A stretch of 64,000 nt of DNA from positions 78,541 to 142,540 of the forward strand of contig NZ_SSON01000071.1 of the NCBI RefSeq assembly GCF_029871245.1, written 5' to 3'. The stretch's first letter is position 1, and each line of letters begins with the position of its first letter. The notes under the pieces were generated by a model that ran no database searches, was not told the DNA's origin, and worked only from the letters and a program-made list of their open reading frames with translations. Both the position numbers and the translations under genes were made by a program. Positions 18,657 through 28,419 of the stretch are shown here, piece after piece. This DNA comes from Pseudomonas sp. BN102. GTDB taxonomy: Bacteria; Pseudomonadota; Gammaproteobacteria; Pseudomonadales; Pseudomonadaceae.

Positions 18657-19250
18657 TCATTCTTCGCGAGTTGCACTGGCGATCCGGTTCTCCTCCTGCC
18701 AGCGCTGATCGAGCCGCTGTGCAGCCTCGCCTTCGGGGTGGTAGGTGTGGCAGGCGCCGATGACGAAGGGCCTGGCCGGCTCGAACGCCGGATCCCTGGA
18801 CGCACGCTCCAGCTCGGCCTGGCGACGCAAGCCGTAGGCGGTCTGGTAGAGCGTGGTGGCCATGGGACCGAGCAACTCGGTCAGATGGGTGCAGCCCCGC
18901 GTACCACCCAGCAGTTGGGCGACACGCCGGGTGAAGCCGGGCCCCACCTTCACGCCCACCAGCGACTCGTAGGCGGGTGTGATCCGACCGCACCTGGACA
19001 TGGGCGCGGCCTCTGTCACCGCCTTGACCTCGCGGATCACGAAATCCAGGCCCACAGTCATTAGCAGGTGCATCAGGTGGCAGGGCTGGCCGGCTCGGAT
19101 CATGCGTTCCAGCGACTGGTAGTCATGGGTCTTGGTGTCCAGCAGACGCCCTTCGATATCGATGAGGCCGTCCTCGCGCAGGTAGCCGGTACAGGACACC
19201 TGGCGGGTATGCAGCGGTTGCCGCTTTTCGTGGGAAGACGTGTCGTTCAT
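18657..19250 (-). CDS. DUF2889 family protein (copy 2)
   Basis: A 197-residue paralogue of the protein at 2068-2643. It starts with PLHTRQVSCTGYLREDGLID and carries the conserved LLGGTRGCTHLTELLGPMA segment. The function of the family is unknown to me. It is again directly beside an acyl-CoA ligase, so the DUF2889-ligase pairing occurs twice in this window. This is the best hint that it works on or near a CoA thioester or its free acid. Confidence 0.85.
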   Translation of the reverse strand: MNDTSSHEKRQPLHTRQVSCTGYLREDGLIDIEGRLLDTKTHDYQSLERMIRAGQPCHLMHLLMTVGLDFVIREVKAVTEAAPMSRCGRITPAYESLVGVKVGPGFTRRVAQLLGGTRGCTHLTELLGPMATTLYQTAYGLRRQAELERASRDPAFEPARPFVIGACHTYHPEGEAAQRLDQRWQEENRIASATREE

Positions 19251-19270
19251 GTCGGCTGGCCGGGAAATGG

Positions 19271-19313
19271 AAAAATGGAGCGGCCCCCGAACCTGTCACG
19301 CAGGGGCCGCTCC
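19271..19313 (-). terminator. Intrinsic terminator of thiolase copy 2
   Basis: GGAGCGGCCCC (19277-19287) pairs with GGGGCCGCTCC (19303-19313). On the minus strand the stem is followed by ATTTTTCC. It lies 40 bases beyond the thiolase stop. Confidence 0.8.
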
Positions 19314-19352
19314 GAAACCCGTTGGCGAATGCCCTCGCGAACGGATTACGGC

Positions 19353-20540
19353 TCAGTTGCGGCCGTAAAGGGTCACCACGCAGGCGCCCCCGAGGCCCAG
19401 GTTGTGCTGCAGGGCCAGCATGGCGCCCTCGACCTGGGTGGATTGGGCGCTACCACGCAATTGACGGGTGAGCTCATAGCACTGGGCGAGGCCGGTGGCG
19501 CCCAGCGGATGGCCCTTGGAAAGCAGGCCGCCGGACGGGTTGGTGACGACGCGGCCACCGTAGGTGTTGTCGCCATCGAGAACGAACTGCTCGGCCCCGC
19601 CCACCGGGCACAGACCCAGGGATTCATAGGTGAGCAATTCGTTGTGGGCGAAGCAGTCGTGCAGTTCCACCACCGGGATGTCCCGCGGATCTACCCCCGT
19701 CTTCTCATACACTGCCCGCGCGGCCCGCTGGGCCATGTCGAAGCCCACCGCCTGGATCATCGACGGCGGTTCATAGGCCACGGCGGCATCGGTGGTCAGC
19801 GACTGGGCAAGGATCACCACATCGGTGCGCAGGCCATGCTTTTTCGCGAAGGCTTCGGAACAAATGATCGCCGCCGCCGCGCCGCAGGTGGGCGGACAGG
19901 CCATCAGGCGGGTCATCACCCCCGGCCACATGACCTTGTCATTCATGACATCTTCGGTGCTCACCACATTGCGGAATACGGCCAGCGGATTGTTCGCGGC
20001 ATGCCGGCTGGCTTTGGCGCGGATCGCCGCGAAGGTTTCCATGCGCGTGCCGTACTTCTGCATGTGCTCGCGGCCAGCGCCGCCGAACATCTTCAGCGCC
20101 ATGGGCACACTCTCGGCGTCGGCGCAGAGCGCGTCGGTCACCGCCCAACACTTGCCCATGATCGACGGACGATCATTCCAGGCATTGCCCAGGGCGCCCG
20201 GTTGCATCTGTTCGAAACCCAGCGCCAGGGCGCATTCGACGGCACCGCTTTCGACCGCCTGGCGCGCCAGCCAGAGGGCGGTGGAGCCGGTGGAGCAATT
20301 GTTGTTGACGTTGACCACCGGAATGCCCGACAGGCCGACTTCGTACAGCGCCGACTGGCCGCTGGTCGAGTCACCGTAGACGTAGCCCACATAGGCCTGC
20401 TGCACCAGGCCGTAATCCAGCCCGGCATCCCGCAGGGCCAGGCGGGTTGCCTGGGCTCCCATCTCGATGTAGGTGCCGCTGGCACCGGGCTTGGTGAAGG
20501 GGATCATGCCGACGCCGGCGACACAGGTTTTCTGCGACAT
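19353..20540 (-). CDS. SCP-x-type thiolase (copy 2)
   Basis: A 395-residue paralogue of the thiolase at 15659, clearly a duplicate by its near-identical motifs. The nucleophile is Cys82 in VNVNNNCSTGSTALW, with ELHDCFAHNELLTYE and GHPLGATG in the C-terminal half. Human SCP-x has the related NNNCATGSTAL. The start MSQKTC at 20540 has GGAGAACGAG directly upstream; an ATG nine bases earlier in MENEMSQK is less likely. It forms its own unit with palindrome D upstream and a strong terminator downstream. Confidence 0.88.
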   Translation of the reverse strand: MSQKTCVAGVGMIPFTKPGASGTYIEMGAQATRLALRDAGLDYGLVQQAYVGYVYGDSTSGQSALYEVGLSGIPVVNVNNNCSTGSTALWLARQAVESGAVECALALGFEQMQPGALGNAWNDRPSIMGKCWAVTDALCADAESVPMALKMFGGAGREHMQKYGTRMETFAAIRAKASRHAANNPLAVFRNVVSTEDVMNDKVMWPGVMTRLMACPPTCGAAAAIICSEAFAKKHGLRTDVVILAQSLTTDAAVAYEPPSMIQAVGFDMAQRAARAVYEKTGVDPRDIPVVELHDCFAHNELLTYESLGLCPVGGAEQFVLDGDNTYGGRVVTNPSGGLLSKGHPLGATGLAQCYELTRQLRGSAQSTQVEGAMLALQHNLGLGGACVVTLYGRN

Positions 20541-20627
20541 CTCGTTCTCCATTGGATTGCCGCGCGGCCTGCAGGGAAGCCGCCGCGCGCCTTGGGCCTA
20601 TCGTTGCGAAAGCCGCCCCGCGGCGTC

Positions 20628-20648
20628 CCTGCCCACGATGGGGGGGCG
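20628..20648. promoter_or_regulatory. Operator-like palindrome D
   Basis: The core CCCA-CGA-TGGG at 20632-20642 is centred about 97 bp before the thiolase start at 20540. The sequence GCCCACGATGGGGGG is shared with palindrome C before the other thiolase. Confidence 0.6.
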
Positions 20649-20680
20649 ATACCCCGCCAGCATGGACGGGCCGGAGGCAC

Positions 20681-21265
<585 letters not shown>

Positions 21266-21285
21266 CAGGGCTTAAGGGCAGGACC

Positions 21286-21303
21286 CCTCCCCAATGTGGG
21301 GTG
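21286..21303. promoter_or_regulatory. Operator-like palindrome E
   Basis: CCTCCCCAATGTGGGGTG with core CCCA-ATG-TGGG (21290-21300) lies between the GMC remnant and the DUF1302 gene, about 258 bp before the DUF1302 start. Confidence 0.5.
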
Positions 21304-21551
21304 TTCATGTGAAGGGCCATCGGCGCGAGAAAGACATGGCGTGGATGGCAAGGGATGCCAACCAATGACCGCGTGGTCACTGGCGCGAAATGACGATTGA
21401 TCCTGCTTTCGTCGCGTCGGCGCCGCTGCTTAGGATCGAAACGCCCCGCTACCGGCACACGGCCATCGCTCGAATGCCTTGGCAGTCGCTACCGGGGGTA
21501 AACACAGCGCCGCGATCACGCCAAAACAAAAACAACTGGTGGCTCATCAGA

Positions 21552-23366
21552 ATGAAAGACCAATTCCGCACAACCGCACCGCTCCACCTGCGTCCCAGCT
21601 TGCTGGCGGCAGGTATCGCCATCGCCAGCCTGGGCAGTCCGCATCTGCTGGCAGCCAACTTCCAGCTCAACGATGACTGGGGTCTGGACGTCAATACCAC
21701 CCTCAGCCTCGGCACCAGTTGGTCCCTGGAAGACGCCGACGAAAAGTTGATCACCAAGGCCGACGCCGCCTCCATCGGCAAGGAGGGCCGTGGCATCAAC
21801 TACAACGGTGATGACGGCAAACTCAACTTCGACAAGGGCGACACCTTCTCCACCGTGTTCAAGGGCCTGACCGACTTCGATCTCAACGATGGCGGCCAGG
21901 GTGCCTTCCTGCGCCTGAAGTACTGGTACGACCACGAGCTGGAAACCACCAACGGTGATTTCACCCGCTTCGATGACTCCGGCTGGCAGGACCTGGCCAA
22001 GTTCAAGGGATTCGAGGCACTCGATGCCTATGTCTGGAAGGATTTCGACATCCAGGGCCATAAGCTCAGCACCAAGCTGGGCAAGCACGTGCTGAGCTGG
22101 GGCGAGGCGCTGTTCCTGCAAAACGGCGTGAACGCGATCAACCCGCTGGATATTTCCGCCTTCAACCGTCCCGGTGTGGAGTTGAAGGAAGGCCAGCTGC
22201 CGGTGGAGATGTTCAGTTTCAACCTCGACCTATCCGACGCCATGAACGTCGAAGGGTTCTGGCAGTACAACTTCCGTCCCTCGGTGATCGACGGTTGTGG
22301 CACCTTCTTCAGTCCCAGCGACAACACCCAGGAAGGCTGCCAGTTCACCACCCTCGTCACCGGTCGCGGCACCACCGCGCAGAACCTCGCCGCTGGCGGC
22401 TTCGTGCCACGGGCGGGCACCGAGTGGGCCAGCGACACCGGCCAGTACGGCCTGGCCATGCACTATGTGTTCGAGGAGCTGAACAGCACCGACCTCGGCC
22501 TGTACTTCGCCAACTACCACAACCGCACACCGGTGGTGAACGGGCTGGTCAGCACCGGCACAACCGCCGCCACGCTGCTCAACCAGGCGCGTTACTTCAC
22601 CGTGTACCCGGAGGATGTGCGCATGTTCGGTGCCAGCCTCAGCAGCGTGCTGGGCACCACGGCGGTCTTCGGCGAACTGAGCTACCGGCCCAACCAGCCG
22701 ATCGCCTTCAACGGCAACGACACCATAGCCACCCTCACCCGCGCCACCACCAGCCCGACGACGCCGTCCGGCGGTGTTCTGCCCGGCACCGAGTTCCAGG
22801 GCTATGCACGCCTGCCGGTCTGGCAGTTCAGCCTGGGGGCCACCGACACCATCAACAACGTGCTGGGCGCCACCCGCCTCGCCTGGGCCGCCGAGGCCGG
22901 CGCCAACTGGGTCGATGACATCGACGGCCAACGCTTCGGCCGCTCCGGCGCCTTCGGTCGCACACCGCCCACCGATGGCAGCGCCTGCGTGGCCGTACCG
23001 CCCGCCGGCGCGATCGGCAGTGGTGGCCTGAGCCGTGACGAGATCCTCGCCTACAACGCCGACAACTGTAATACCAAGGGCCTGGTGGACCACTTCTCCT
23101 GGGGTTACCGCGCGCGCCTTTCCCTCAGCTACGAGGGCCTGCTGCCGGCAACCGTGATCACGCCTTCGGTCAACTGGCGGCATGACGTCGACGGTTACGG
23201 CCCGAACTTCCAGGAAGGCCAGCAGGCTGCGAGCCTCGCCCTCGCCTTCGACTACCGCAACAACTACTCGCTGGAGCTGGCCTACAACGCGTTCTTCGGT
23301 TCCAACGAATTCTCCACCATCGACGACCGCGACTACGCCTCCGTCACTCTCAAAGCGAGCTTCTGA
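21552..23366 (+). CDS. DUF1302 outer-membrane protein
   Basis: A 604-residue DUF1302 protein. A signal peptide covers about residues 1-35 (hydrophobic SLLAAGIAIASLG, then HLLAAN). The mature part alternates short hydrophobic strands with Asp/Gly/Asn-rich turns and ends in SVTLKASF with a terminal Phe, as outer-membrane beta-barrels do. DUF1302 and DUF1329 genes recur as neighbours in clusters for hydrophobic compounds such as steroids. Its likely role is passage of a hydrophobic substrate across the outer membrane. The ATG at 21552 is preferred because it gives the signal peptide; the frame is open from 21390. The DUF1329 gene follows after 2 bases. Confidence 0.87.
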   Translation: MKDQFRTTAPLHLRPSLLAAGIAIASLGSPHLLAANFQLNDDWGLDVNTTLSLGTSWSLEDADEKLITKADAASIGKEGRGINYNGDDGKLNFDKGDTFSTVFKGLTDFDLNDGGQGAFLRLKYWYDHELETTNGDFTRFDDSGWQDLAKFKGFEALDAYVWKDFDIQGHKLSTKLGKHVLSWGEALFLQNGVNAINPLDISAFNRPGVELKEGQLPVEMFSFNLDLSDAMNVEGFWQYNFRPSVIDGCGTFFSPSDNTQEGCQFTTLVTGRGTTAQNLAAGGFVPRAGTEWASDTGQYGLAMHYVFEELNSTDLGLYFANYHNRTPVVNGLVSTGTTAATLLNQARYFTVYPEDVRMFGASLSSVLGTTAVFGELSYRPNQPIAFNGNDTIATLTRATTSPTTPSGGVLPGTEFQGYARLPVWQFSLGATDTINNVLGATRLAWAAEAGANWVDDIDGQRFGRSGAFGRTPPTDGSACVAVPPAGAIGSGGLSRDEILAYNADNCNTKGLVDHFSWGYRARLSLSYEGLLPATVITPSVNWRHDVDGYGPNFQEGQQAASLALAFDYRNNYSLELAYNAFFGSNEFSTIDDRDYASVTLKASF

Positions 23367-23368
23367 TC

Positions 23369-24715
23369 ATGAACCGTACGATGAAGAAACTGCCCCTCGC
23401 TATCGCCCTGTTCGCCGCCTGCGCCCTGGTCCAAGCCAAGGAATCCGACGCCAGCAAACTCGATGGTCCCCTCACACCCATTGGAGCCGAGCGTGCCGGC
23501 AACGCCGACGGCAGCATTCCGGCCTGGGACGGCGGCCTGAAGCCCGGCGCCGCGCCGATTGCCGCAAACGGCAATTACACCGACCCGTTCGCCAGCGAGA
23601 AGTCGCTATTCACTATCGGCAAGGACAACATGGCGCAATACAAGGCGATGCTCACTGCCGGCCAACAGGCGATGTTCGCCCGCTATCCGGACTACCGGAT
23701 GAACGTCTATCCGACCCATCGCACGGCGCGCATTCCGCAGAAATACCAGGATCAGGCCCGCGAGAATGCAACCAAGGTGAAACTCACCGACGGCGGCAAC
23801 GGGCTGGAGAACTATGCCTATGGTGTACCCTTCCCGATGCCGACCGAGCCGCTGGAAGTCATGTGGAACCACCTGGGGCGGTACCGGGGAGGCTCCATGC
23901 ACCGAGAGTACGCCTCGGCCACAGTGCAGGAGAACGGCACTTACACCCTGGTGACCTACGATTCCCTTGCCGCATTCCGTGAGAACGTGAAAGACCTCGA
24001 TCCCAACTCGAACGTCCTGTTCTACACCTACACCCGCACACTGAGCCCCTCGCGCTACGCCGGCGAGGTGGGGATGATCCACGAGCCAATCAACCAGATC
24101 ATCGAATCGCGCAACGCCTGGCAATACATCCCCGGCCAGCGCCGCGTGCGCCGCGCCCCGACCATCGCCTACGACAGCAGCGCCCGCTACACCTTCGGGC
24201 AGGTGGTCTCCGACAGCCTCGATGGTTACAACGGCGCGCCGGACCGTTATGACTGGAAGCTCGTCGGCAAGCAGGAAATGCTGGTGCCCTACAACTCCTA
24301 CAAGTTGATGGACAAAAGCTTCTCCTACGATGACCTGCTCAAGGCCGGCCATCTCAACCCCGACGTGACCCGCTACGAGAAGCACCGCGTCTGGGTAGTC
24401 GAGGCCACGCTGAAGGCGGGCCAACGCCACGTCTATGCCAAGCGCCGCTTCTATGTCGACGAGGACAGCTGGTCGATCCTGGCCACCGACATCTACGACA
24501 GCCGTGGCGAACTGTGGCGCATGCAGGAGTGCTACCTTGTGCAGTTCCACGATGTGGAGGTGCCCTTCTATGCGGGTGAGGCCACCTACGACCTGATTTC
24601 CGGACGCTACGCGGTGACCAACATCACCAACGGTATTCCGAGCAAGTGGGAATGGGGCAAGCAGCTGTCGAAGGCGGACTTCACCCCGGCGCAGCTCAAG
24701 CGACTCGGCAAGTGA
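23369..24715 (+). CDS. DUF1329 periplasmic protein
   Basis: A 448-residue DUF1329 (LolA-fold-like) protein with a signal peptide of about 23 residues ending LVQA. The mature start KLDGPLTPIGAERAGNADG and the internal SLAAFRENVKDLDPNSN and WQYIPGQRRVRRAPTIAYD segments are typical. Proteins of this family are thought to carry hydrophobic molecules in the periplasm. Translational coupling with the DUF1302 gene (2-base gap) implies one transport pair. An intrinsic terminator closes the operon. Confidence 0.87.
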   Translation: MNRTMKKLPLAIALFAACALVQAKESDASKLDGPLTPIGAERAGNADGSIPAWDGGLKPGAAPIAANGNYTDPFASEKSLFTIGKDNMAQYKAMLTAGQQAMFARYPDYRMNVYPTHRTARIPQKYQDQARENATKVKLTDGGNGLENYAYGVPFPMPTEPLEVMWNHLGRYRGGSMHREYASATVQENGTYTLVTYDSLAAFRENVKDLDPNSNVLFYTYTRTLSPSRYAGEVGMIHEPINQIIESRNAWQYIPGQRRVRRAPTIAYDSSARYTFGQVVSDSLDGYNGAPDRYDWKLVGKQEMLVPYNSYKLMDKSFSYDDLLKAGHLNPDVTRYEKHRVWVVEATLKAGQRHVYAKRRFYVDEDSWSILATDIYDSRGELWRMQECYLVQFHDVEVPFYAGEATYDLISGRYAVTNITNGIPSKWEWGKQLSKADFTPAQLKRLGK

Positions 24716-24731
24716 TCCGGACTGTGTGAAG

Positions 24732-24757
24732 AAAGGGGGCGAAAGCCCCCCTTTTTG
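24732..24757 (+). terminator. Intrinsic terminator after DUF1329
   Basis: GGGGGC and GCCCCC flank GAAA, followed by CTTTTTG; 17 bases after the stop codon. It marks the right edge of the catabolic cluster. Confidence 0.9.
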
Positions 24758-24874
24758 CTTGGTTCATCGGGGGCTTTTGGCGAGAGCATTGGCTCAGGAG
24801 ATCGTCCACAACTGATCGAGCCGGGTCGTATAATTTACTGGAGCATGCTCAGTTCAGAGCCGTTTGGATCATCG

Positions 24875-26695
24875 CTATAGCATCTCAGCGATACGGCGAA
24901 ACCAAGATTGCACTTCTCCATCAGGATCTCGCTCGGCAATACGTTCTGCCGTCATCCGGGGGAAAGCCTTTTCTGCCAGCCGTTGCTTCGCCTTCGTATC
25001 CCCCATAGGCGCATCGGTGTTTTGCTTCGCAAAGAATGCCTCAGCAAACAGTTTTGGCACTGCTTTGTTCTCGTCGTTGGGTTGGTCGGCAATGGCCACA
25101 TCAACATCGAAGGCGTCTCGAATAGCGTCAGCATGGAGGTAACACTCGATTTCATGCTTTCTGGTCAACACTGCCCAAGACCCATCGCCCCTTGCATTGA
25201 CTGCGTCCACCGACTTCCCATATTTCGGCACATCACTGTCGTAGATATGGACTTCTCGTCGTTTGAGGACCCGCAGATAGTGTTCGGAAACCCAATGCCC
25301 TAAAGTTGACCCCCCCAGTAATACGAAGGCAACTCGATCATCCGTGCTCAAGTCTGGCAGGGTCTTGTCAGCAGCATGGAGGGCTTTGCTCAGGTGCTTC
25401 AGTGCCGAAACGTCTGTCGGCCCCTCAACACACAAAAGCACCTTCACACGGCTGTCGGGCACGACGCCAAGAGTTTCCGCGACTAGGCCGAAGACGTCCG
25501 CACCTTCCAGTACCGCGGGCTGCTCATCGGCTCGAGTAACGAATCTGATGCTTTCGGTAGGCAGCTCCGAAGCGAACCCCGGACTATGTGTGGTCAACAG
25601 CACCTGGCAACCTACTTCCGAGGCTAGAGATTTGAAAGAGTCGATCAAGATCCGCTGGTTATTTGGGTGCTGTGCGGTTTCAGGTTCCTCAATGGCGTAG
25701 ATGATGCTGCGGCTGTGACTCGACTTCAGGCGCCGCTCTGCCTCCGCTTTGAAAAAACTAACCAGTACCAATCGGCGTACGCCACTCCCGCGCTTATTCA
25801 AGGGGATTCCGTCGTCGGTATCCATGCCCACGGCAAACAGACCTGTCCATTTGGACGCGGTTGGCGGGATAAACTGCGGTTTCAACTCTTTAGCCAGGCC
25901 AGGATCAATGGTTTTGAGAGCCTCATGAGTATTGGCTGCGATTTCCTCGGCTTTTTCCTGCACCTTGGCCTGGATACGGCTGATGTCCTCCTGCATCTCT
26001 GCAATAGCTGCAGCGACGGCAGCCTTCATCGGGTTCTGCACCTCACCATCGGAATCGCGACTGCTACGATCACTCTGGAACAAGGCATACATGGGCAGGT
26101 AGATCTCCAGCTTCTCCCATATGCGCTTGGTGTCTTCCTTCGGCTTCGAAACAGGTACTGCTACCTCTCGTAAGAGTAAGTCCTCTTCTGCCCTCCAGAG
26201 TGCCTGGCGCATCGCTGGGTTTCCCTTCAGCCCGATATCGATGCCTTTCTCTTTGATGAGTTTTTGCAGGTCCTTTTCTTTGAGTTCCAGCAGGTCCGAA
26301 ACACCCTCAGCTGTCGGGTGGTTAGCGAGGATGAATACCTCACAGCTGGGTGTTTTCTTGCTGCAATCGAATACCTTCTTGATCTTTAAGGAACCGCTCG
26401 GAGATAGCAGGAACTCAGCCGCCAAGCTGGTTTCAGCGCCAGAGTCGAGCGATAGGGTTTCAGGAAGTTCAGAAAACTCACAGGTAATCGAAACGTTGGC
26501 GCTTTCGCTGTAGATGTTGGCGTCGCCAGGCTCGATCTTCACGGTTTCGTTATTGAAAAAAATCTCCAACGCTTCCAAAAGTGAAGATTTACCGATGTCA
26601 TTCTTGCCAACAAAAGTGGTGAGGTCGTCTATCGAAACCTTAATCTCGTGCTGGTAGCAACGAAAGTTCTCAATGGCAACAGAGTCGAGTCGCAT
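24875..26695 (-). CDS. OLD-family ATP-dependent nuclease (ABC ATPase plus TOPRIM)
   Basis: A 606-residue protein. The N-terminal ABC-type ATPase has Walker A GKNDIGKS at residues 30-37, a central helical insert (about 190-270), the signature-like GSGVRRLVLVSF, and Walker B IIYAIEEPETAQHP. The C-terminal TOPRIM domain has VEGPTD and VHIYDSDVPKYG metal-binding motifs. OLD-family proteins of this build are nucleases in anti-phage defence (for example GajA of Gabija). No UvrD-type helicase partner is visible nearby, so this is a solitary OLD gene or part of a different pairing. It reads at lower GC than the flanking core genes, a sign of transfer. Confidence 0.88.
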   Translation of the reverse strand: MRLDSVAIENFRCYQHEIKVSIDDLTTFVGKNDIGKSSLLEALEIFFNNETVKIEPGDANIYSESANVSITCEFSELPETLSLDSGAETSLAAEFLLSPSGSLKIKKVFDCSKKTPSCEVFILANHPTAEGVSDLLELKEKDLQKLIKEKGIDIGLKGNPAMRQALWRAEEDLLLREVAVPVSKPKEDTKRIWEKLEIYLPMYALFQSDRSSRDSDGEVQNPMKAAVAAAIAEMQEDISRIQAKVQEKAEEIAANTHEALKTIDPGLAKELKPQFIPPTASKWTGLFAVGMDTDDGIPLNKRGSGVRRLVLVSFFKAEAERRLKSSHSRSIIYAIEEPETAQHPNNQRILIDSFKSLASEVGCQVLLTTHSPGFASELPTESIRFVTRADEQPAVLEGADVFGLVAETLGVVPDSRVKVLLCVEGPTDVSALKHLSKALHAADKTLPDLSTDDRVAFVLLGGSTLGHWVSEHYLRVLKRREVHIYDSDVPKYGKSVDAVNARGDGSWAVLTRKHEIECYLHADAIRDAFDVDVAIADQPNDENKAVPKLFAEAFFAKQNTDAPMGDTKAKQRLAEKAFPRMTAERIAERDPDGEVQSWFRRIAEML

Positions 26696-26890
26696 CCCTT
26701 ACTCCATCCTTTTGTTTATTCCACTTCGTTGAAAATCTAGCAGTCCTGAGCCCAAAAGCTCCAGAACGCTACTTGATAGACGGCCTGCTTCAATGGCTGC
26801 TTCTGGCCGCATAGCGACCTTTGCTCTGGCTGGCCACGCTTGTCAGTCTCACATGGAGGACAAATCATGCTTTTGAAGCCCAAATGCGGC
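26696..26890. other. Gap between the two defence-like genes
   Basis: 195 bases without a supported gene or clear terminator. The promoter of the OLD gene must lie here if it is not cotranscribed with 26891-27790. Confidence 0.5.
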
Positions 26891-27790
26891 TCAAGACCTA
26901 TAGGCGTGGTCGTGGAGAAACACGATTGCAGATGCCGTCAGGTTGATCACGGCCTTCGCTACATGCTCCGGCACAACCTTTTCAACCTCACCTGCGCCAT
27001 GTGAAGTGCTGATTCGATTTCGAAGTGTTCCGATGATAAGCAGCGGCTGCTCCCAGAATGCTTCTAATCCGGTCTTTTCCATGACGATCTTCAAGAGCTT
27101 GGATGTCGTATCCCCCTGCGAGTAGCCAAAACCCTTCTGGCCGCAGATCACCTTCATCACACTCTCATAGCTGCTATTGCACTTCGTCACGCAGTCGCCG
27201 AACCGGCGGTGCCGGTAGTCGTCGAGTGCAGCAATAAACTCCGAGTTAGCATTCAGGAACGCGGGGGTCCGCAAAATCTCCAGTGCGGGTTGCATGGCGG
27301 TCTCGTGGATGAGTTGGCTGTCCTTCGGTATGACCTTCGCCTCTTCTCGAAGCACCATTGATCCAAACCGCCCTCCCGCGCTATCGATTGGCTCCCAAAC
27401 CTGCGGGACAACGTGGTATGGGAGATCATCGATCATGAGGAATTCATTGATCCGCTCAACCACATTGTCACGGTTCGCTCCGAAGAAGCACGCGCAATCG
27501 AAACGCAGCGCGTACTCAATGAAGTTCAGGAACTGTTCGTCTTCACACTGCCCCAGGTACTCCCCCAAATCATCGGCGGGCCTACTGAAGCGCTTGCCAG
27601 TCAAGCTATTGCGACCAAGGAGGTATGCAAACCTGCCATGGATCTGATCCATGAACTCGTACAGCCCGCCATGTGTTGCGTCTCGGAATACCATCAGCGT
27701 TCTGTTTCTGAACGCCATAGTAAGCTTCTTCCGCGTCGCCTCCTGATTCTCTTGGCGACGAGAAAACACATCGAAAATTCCTCGTATCAC
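26891..27790 (-). CDS. Abortive-infection-like protein (Abi C-terminal domain)
   Basis: A protein of about 299 residues. The N-terminus IRGIFDVFSRRQENQEATRK resembles the start of the STM4504/CBY_0614 family. The C-terminal part, with LLIIGTLRNRISTSHGAGE followed by a helix (AKAVINLTASAIVFLHD), resembles the Abi_C domain of abortive-infection proteins. I chose the GTG at 27790 because GGAGG lies 7 bases upstream; an upstream GTG at 27838 adds 16 residues without family character. It lies upstream of the OLD nuclease gene on the same strand. A joint defence role is plausible; that they form one system is inference. Confidence 0.65.
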   Translation of the reverse strand: MIRGIFDVFSRRQENQEATRKKLTMAFRNRTLMVFRDATHGGLYEFMDQIHGRFAYLLGRNSLTGKRFSRPADDLGEYLGQCEDEQFLNFIEYALRFDCACFFGANRDNVVERINEFLMIDDLPYHVVPQVWEPIDSAGGRFGSMVLREEAKVIPKDSQLIHETAMQPALEILRTPAFLNANSEFIAALDDYRHRRFGDCVTKCNSSYESVMKVICGQKGFGYSQGDTTSKLLKIVMEKTGLEAFWEQPLLIIGTLRNRISTSHGAGEVEKVVPEHVAKAVINLTASAIVFLHDHAYRS

Positions 27791-28076
27791 ACCAGCCTCC
27801 GCTGCTCCTGGGACAAGAGCAGCAGAGCATACAGGCACGCAGCCATTATGTGCCTATGCGCGACCGAAGCAGTATTGAATCCACAGCCGATTGCTGCCGT
27901 TCGCAAACGGCAGCTTCGAGGCCAAAGACGCCTGCATAGCGTAAGACTTTCGCTTGCGGCCGGCGCCTGCCGCAATGGCGGCGCTGACCGGGACACACGA
28001 AGAAGGTAAAAGCTGAAGGCAAATTCCTTGTCCGAGGACAGGCCTGAGAGATAGCATCGAGCCATCACTCGCAAGG
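27791..28076. other. Divergent intergenic region with a perfect hairpin
   Basis: No gene is supported. GCTGCCGTT (27893-27901) and AACGGCAGC (27906-27914) form a perfect 9-bp stem with a 4-base loop. The region must hold the promoters for the divergent genes at 27790 and 28077. Confidence 0.45.
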
Positions 28077-28394
28077 ATGCTCGAAGTGCTCGGACCGCTC
28101 CACCTTCTTTTCCTTCTCGCCCTAGCGCTCGCTGCACTATCGCAGCAGGCGTACGCCGGCAATACGCCTTGTTCCGGCAGCAAGGGCGGTATCGCTCGTT
28201 GCGATGGCGAACTATTTCTCTGCAATGACGGGTCGATCAGTGGATCGAAGCGCAGTTTCTTGCCTTACCTCGGCACCTCAGGCAACTCTCGCAATCAGGC
28301 CACTCCCTCCCTTCAGCGCTTTGCCGACTCTTCTAGTGAATGTGCGTGCGGTACCAGTACCTTCTGCACCGGACCTCGTGGTGGCGTCTATTGA
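28077..28394 (+). CDS. Small secreted cysteine-rich protein, possibly truncated
   Basis: A 105-residue protein with a signal peptide (about 1-27, ending QQAYA) and a mature part GNTPCSGSKGGIARCDGE, then FLCNDGSISGSKRS, and finally ECACGTSTFCTGPRGGVY. This is the pattern of small periplasmic cysteine-rich proteins (YdcA-like) found in many Pseudomonas. From memory, relatives have KRSC and continue past GGVYC. Here the first Cys is Phe and the codon after Tyr is the stop TGA, one base from a Cys codon (TGC or TGT). The copy may therefore be decaying. Function of the family is unknown. Confidence 0.6.
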   Translation: MLEVLGPLHLLFLLALALAALSQQAYAGNTPCSGSKGGIARCDGELFLCNDGSISGSKRSFLPYLGTSGNSRNQATPSLQRFADSSSECACGTSTFCTGPRGGVY

Positions 28395-28419
28395 CTGACG
28401 CAGGGAGGGCGGAAGAGTT

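Noticed and set aside
24875..27790. Complete Gabija system
   Set aside because: The OLD-type protein resembles GajA, but no UvrD-type helicase (GajB) is present on either side.
27287..28009. Plus-strand open frames opposite the abortive-infection-like gene
   Set aside because: They are shadows; the minus-strand frame has the recognisable Abi-type C-terminus and a ribosome-binding site.
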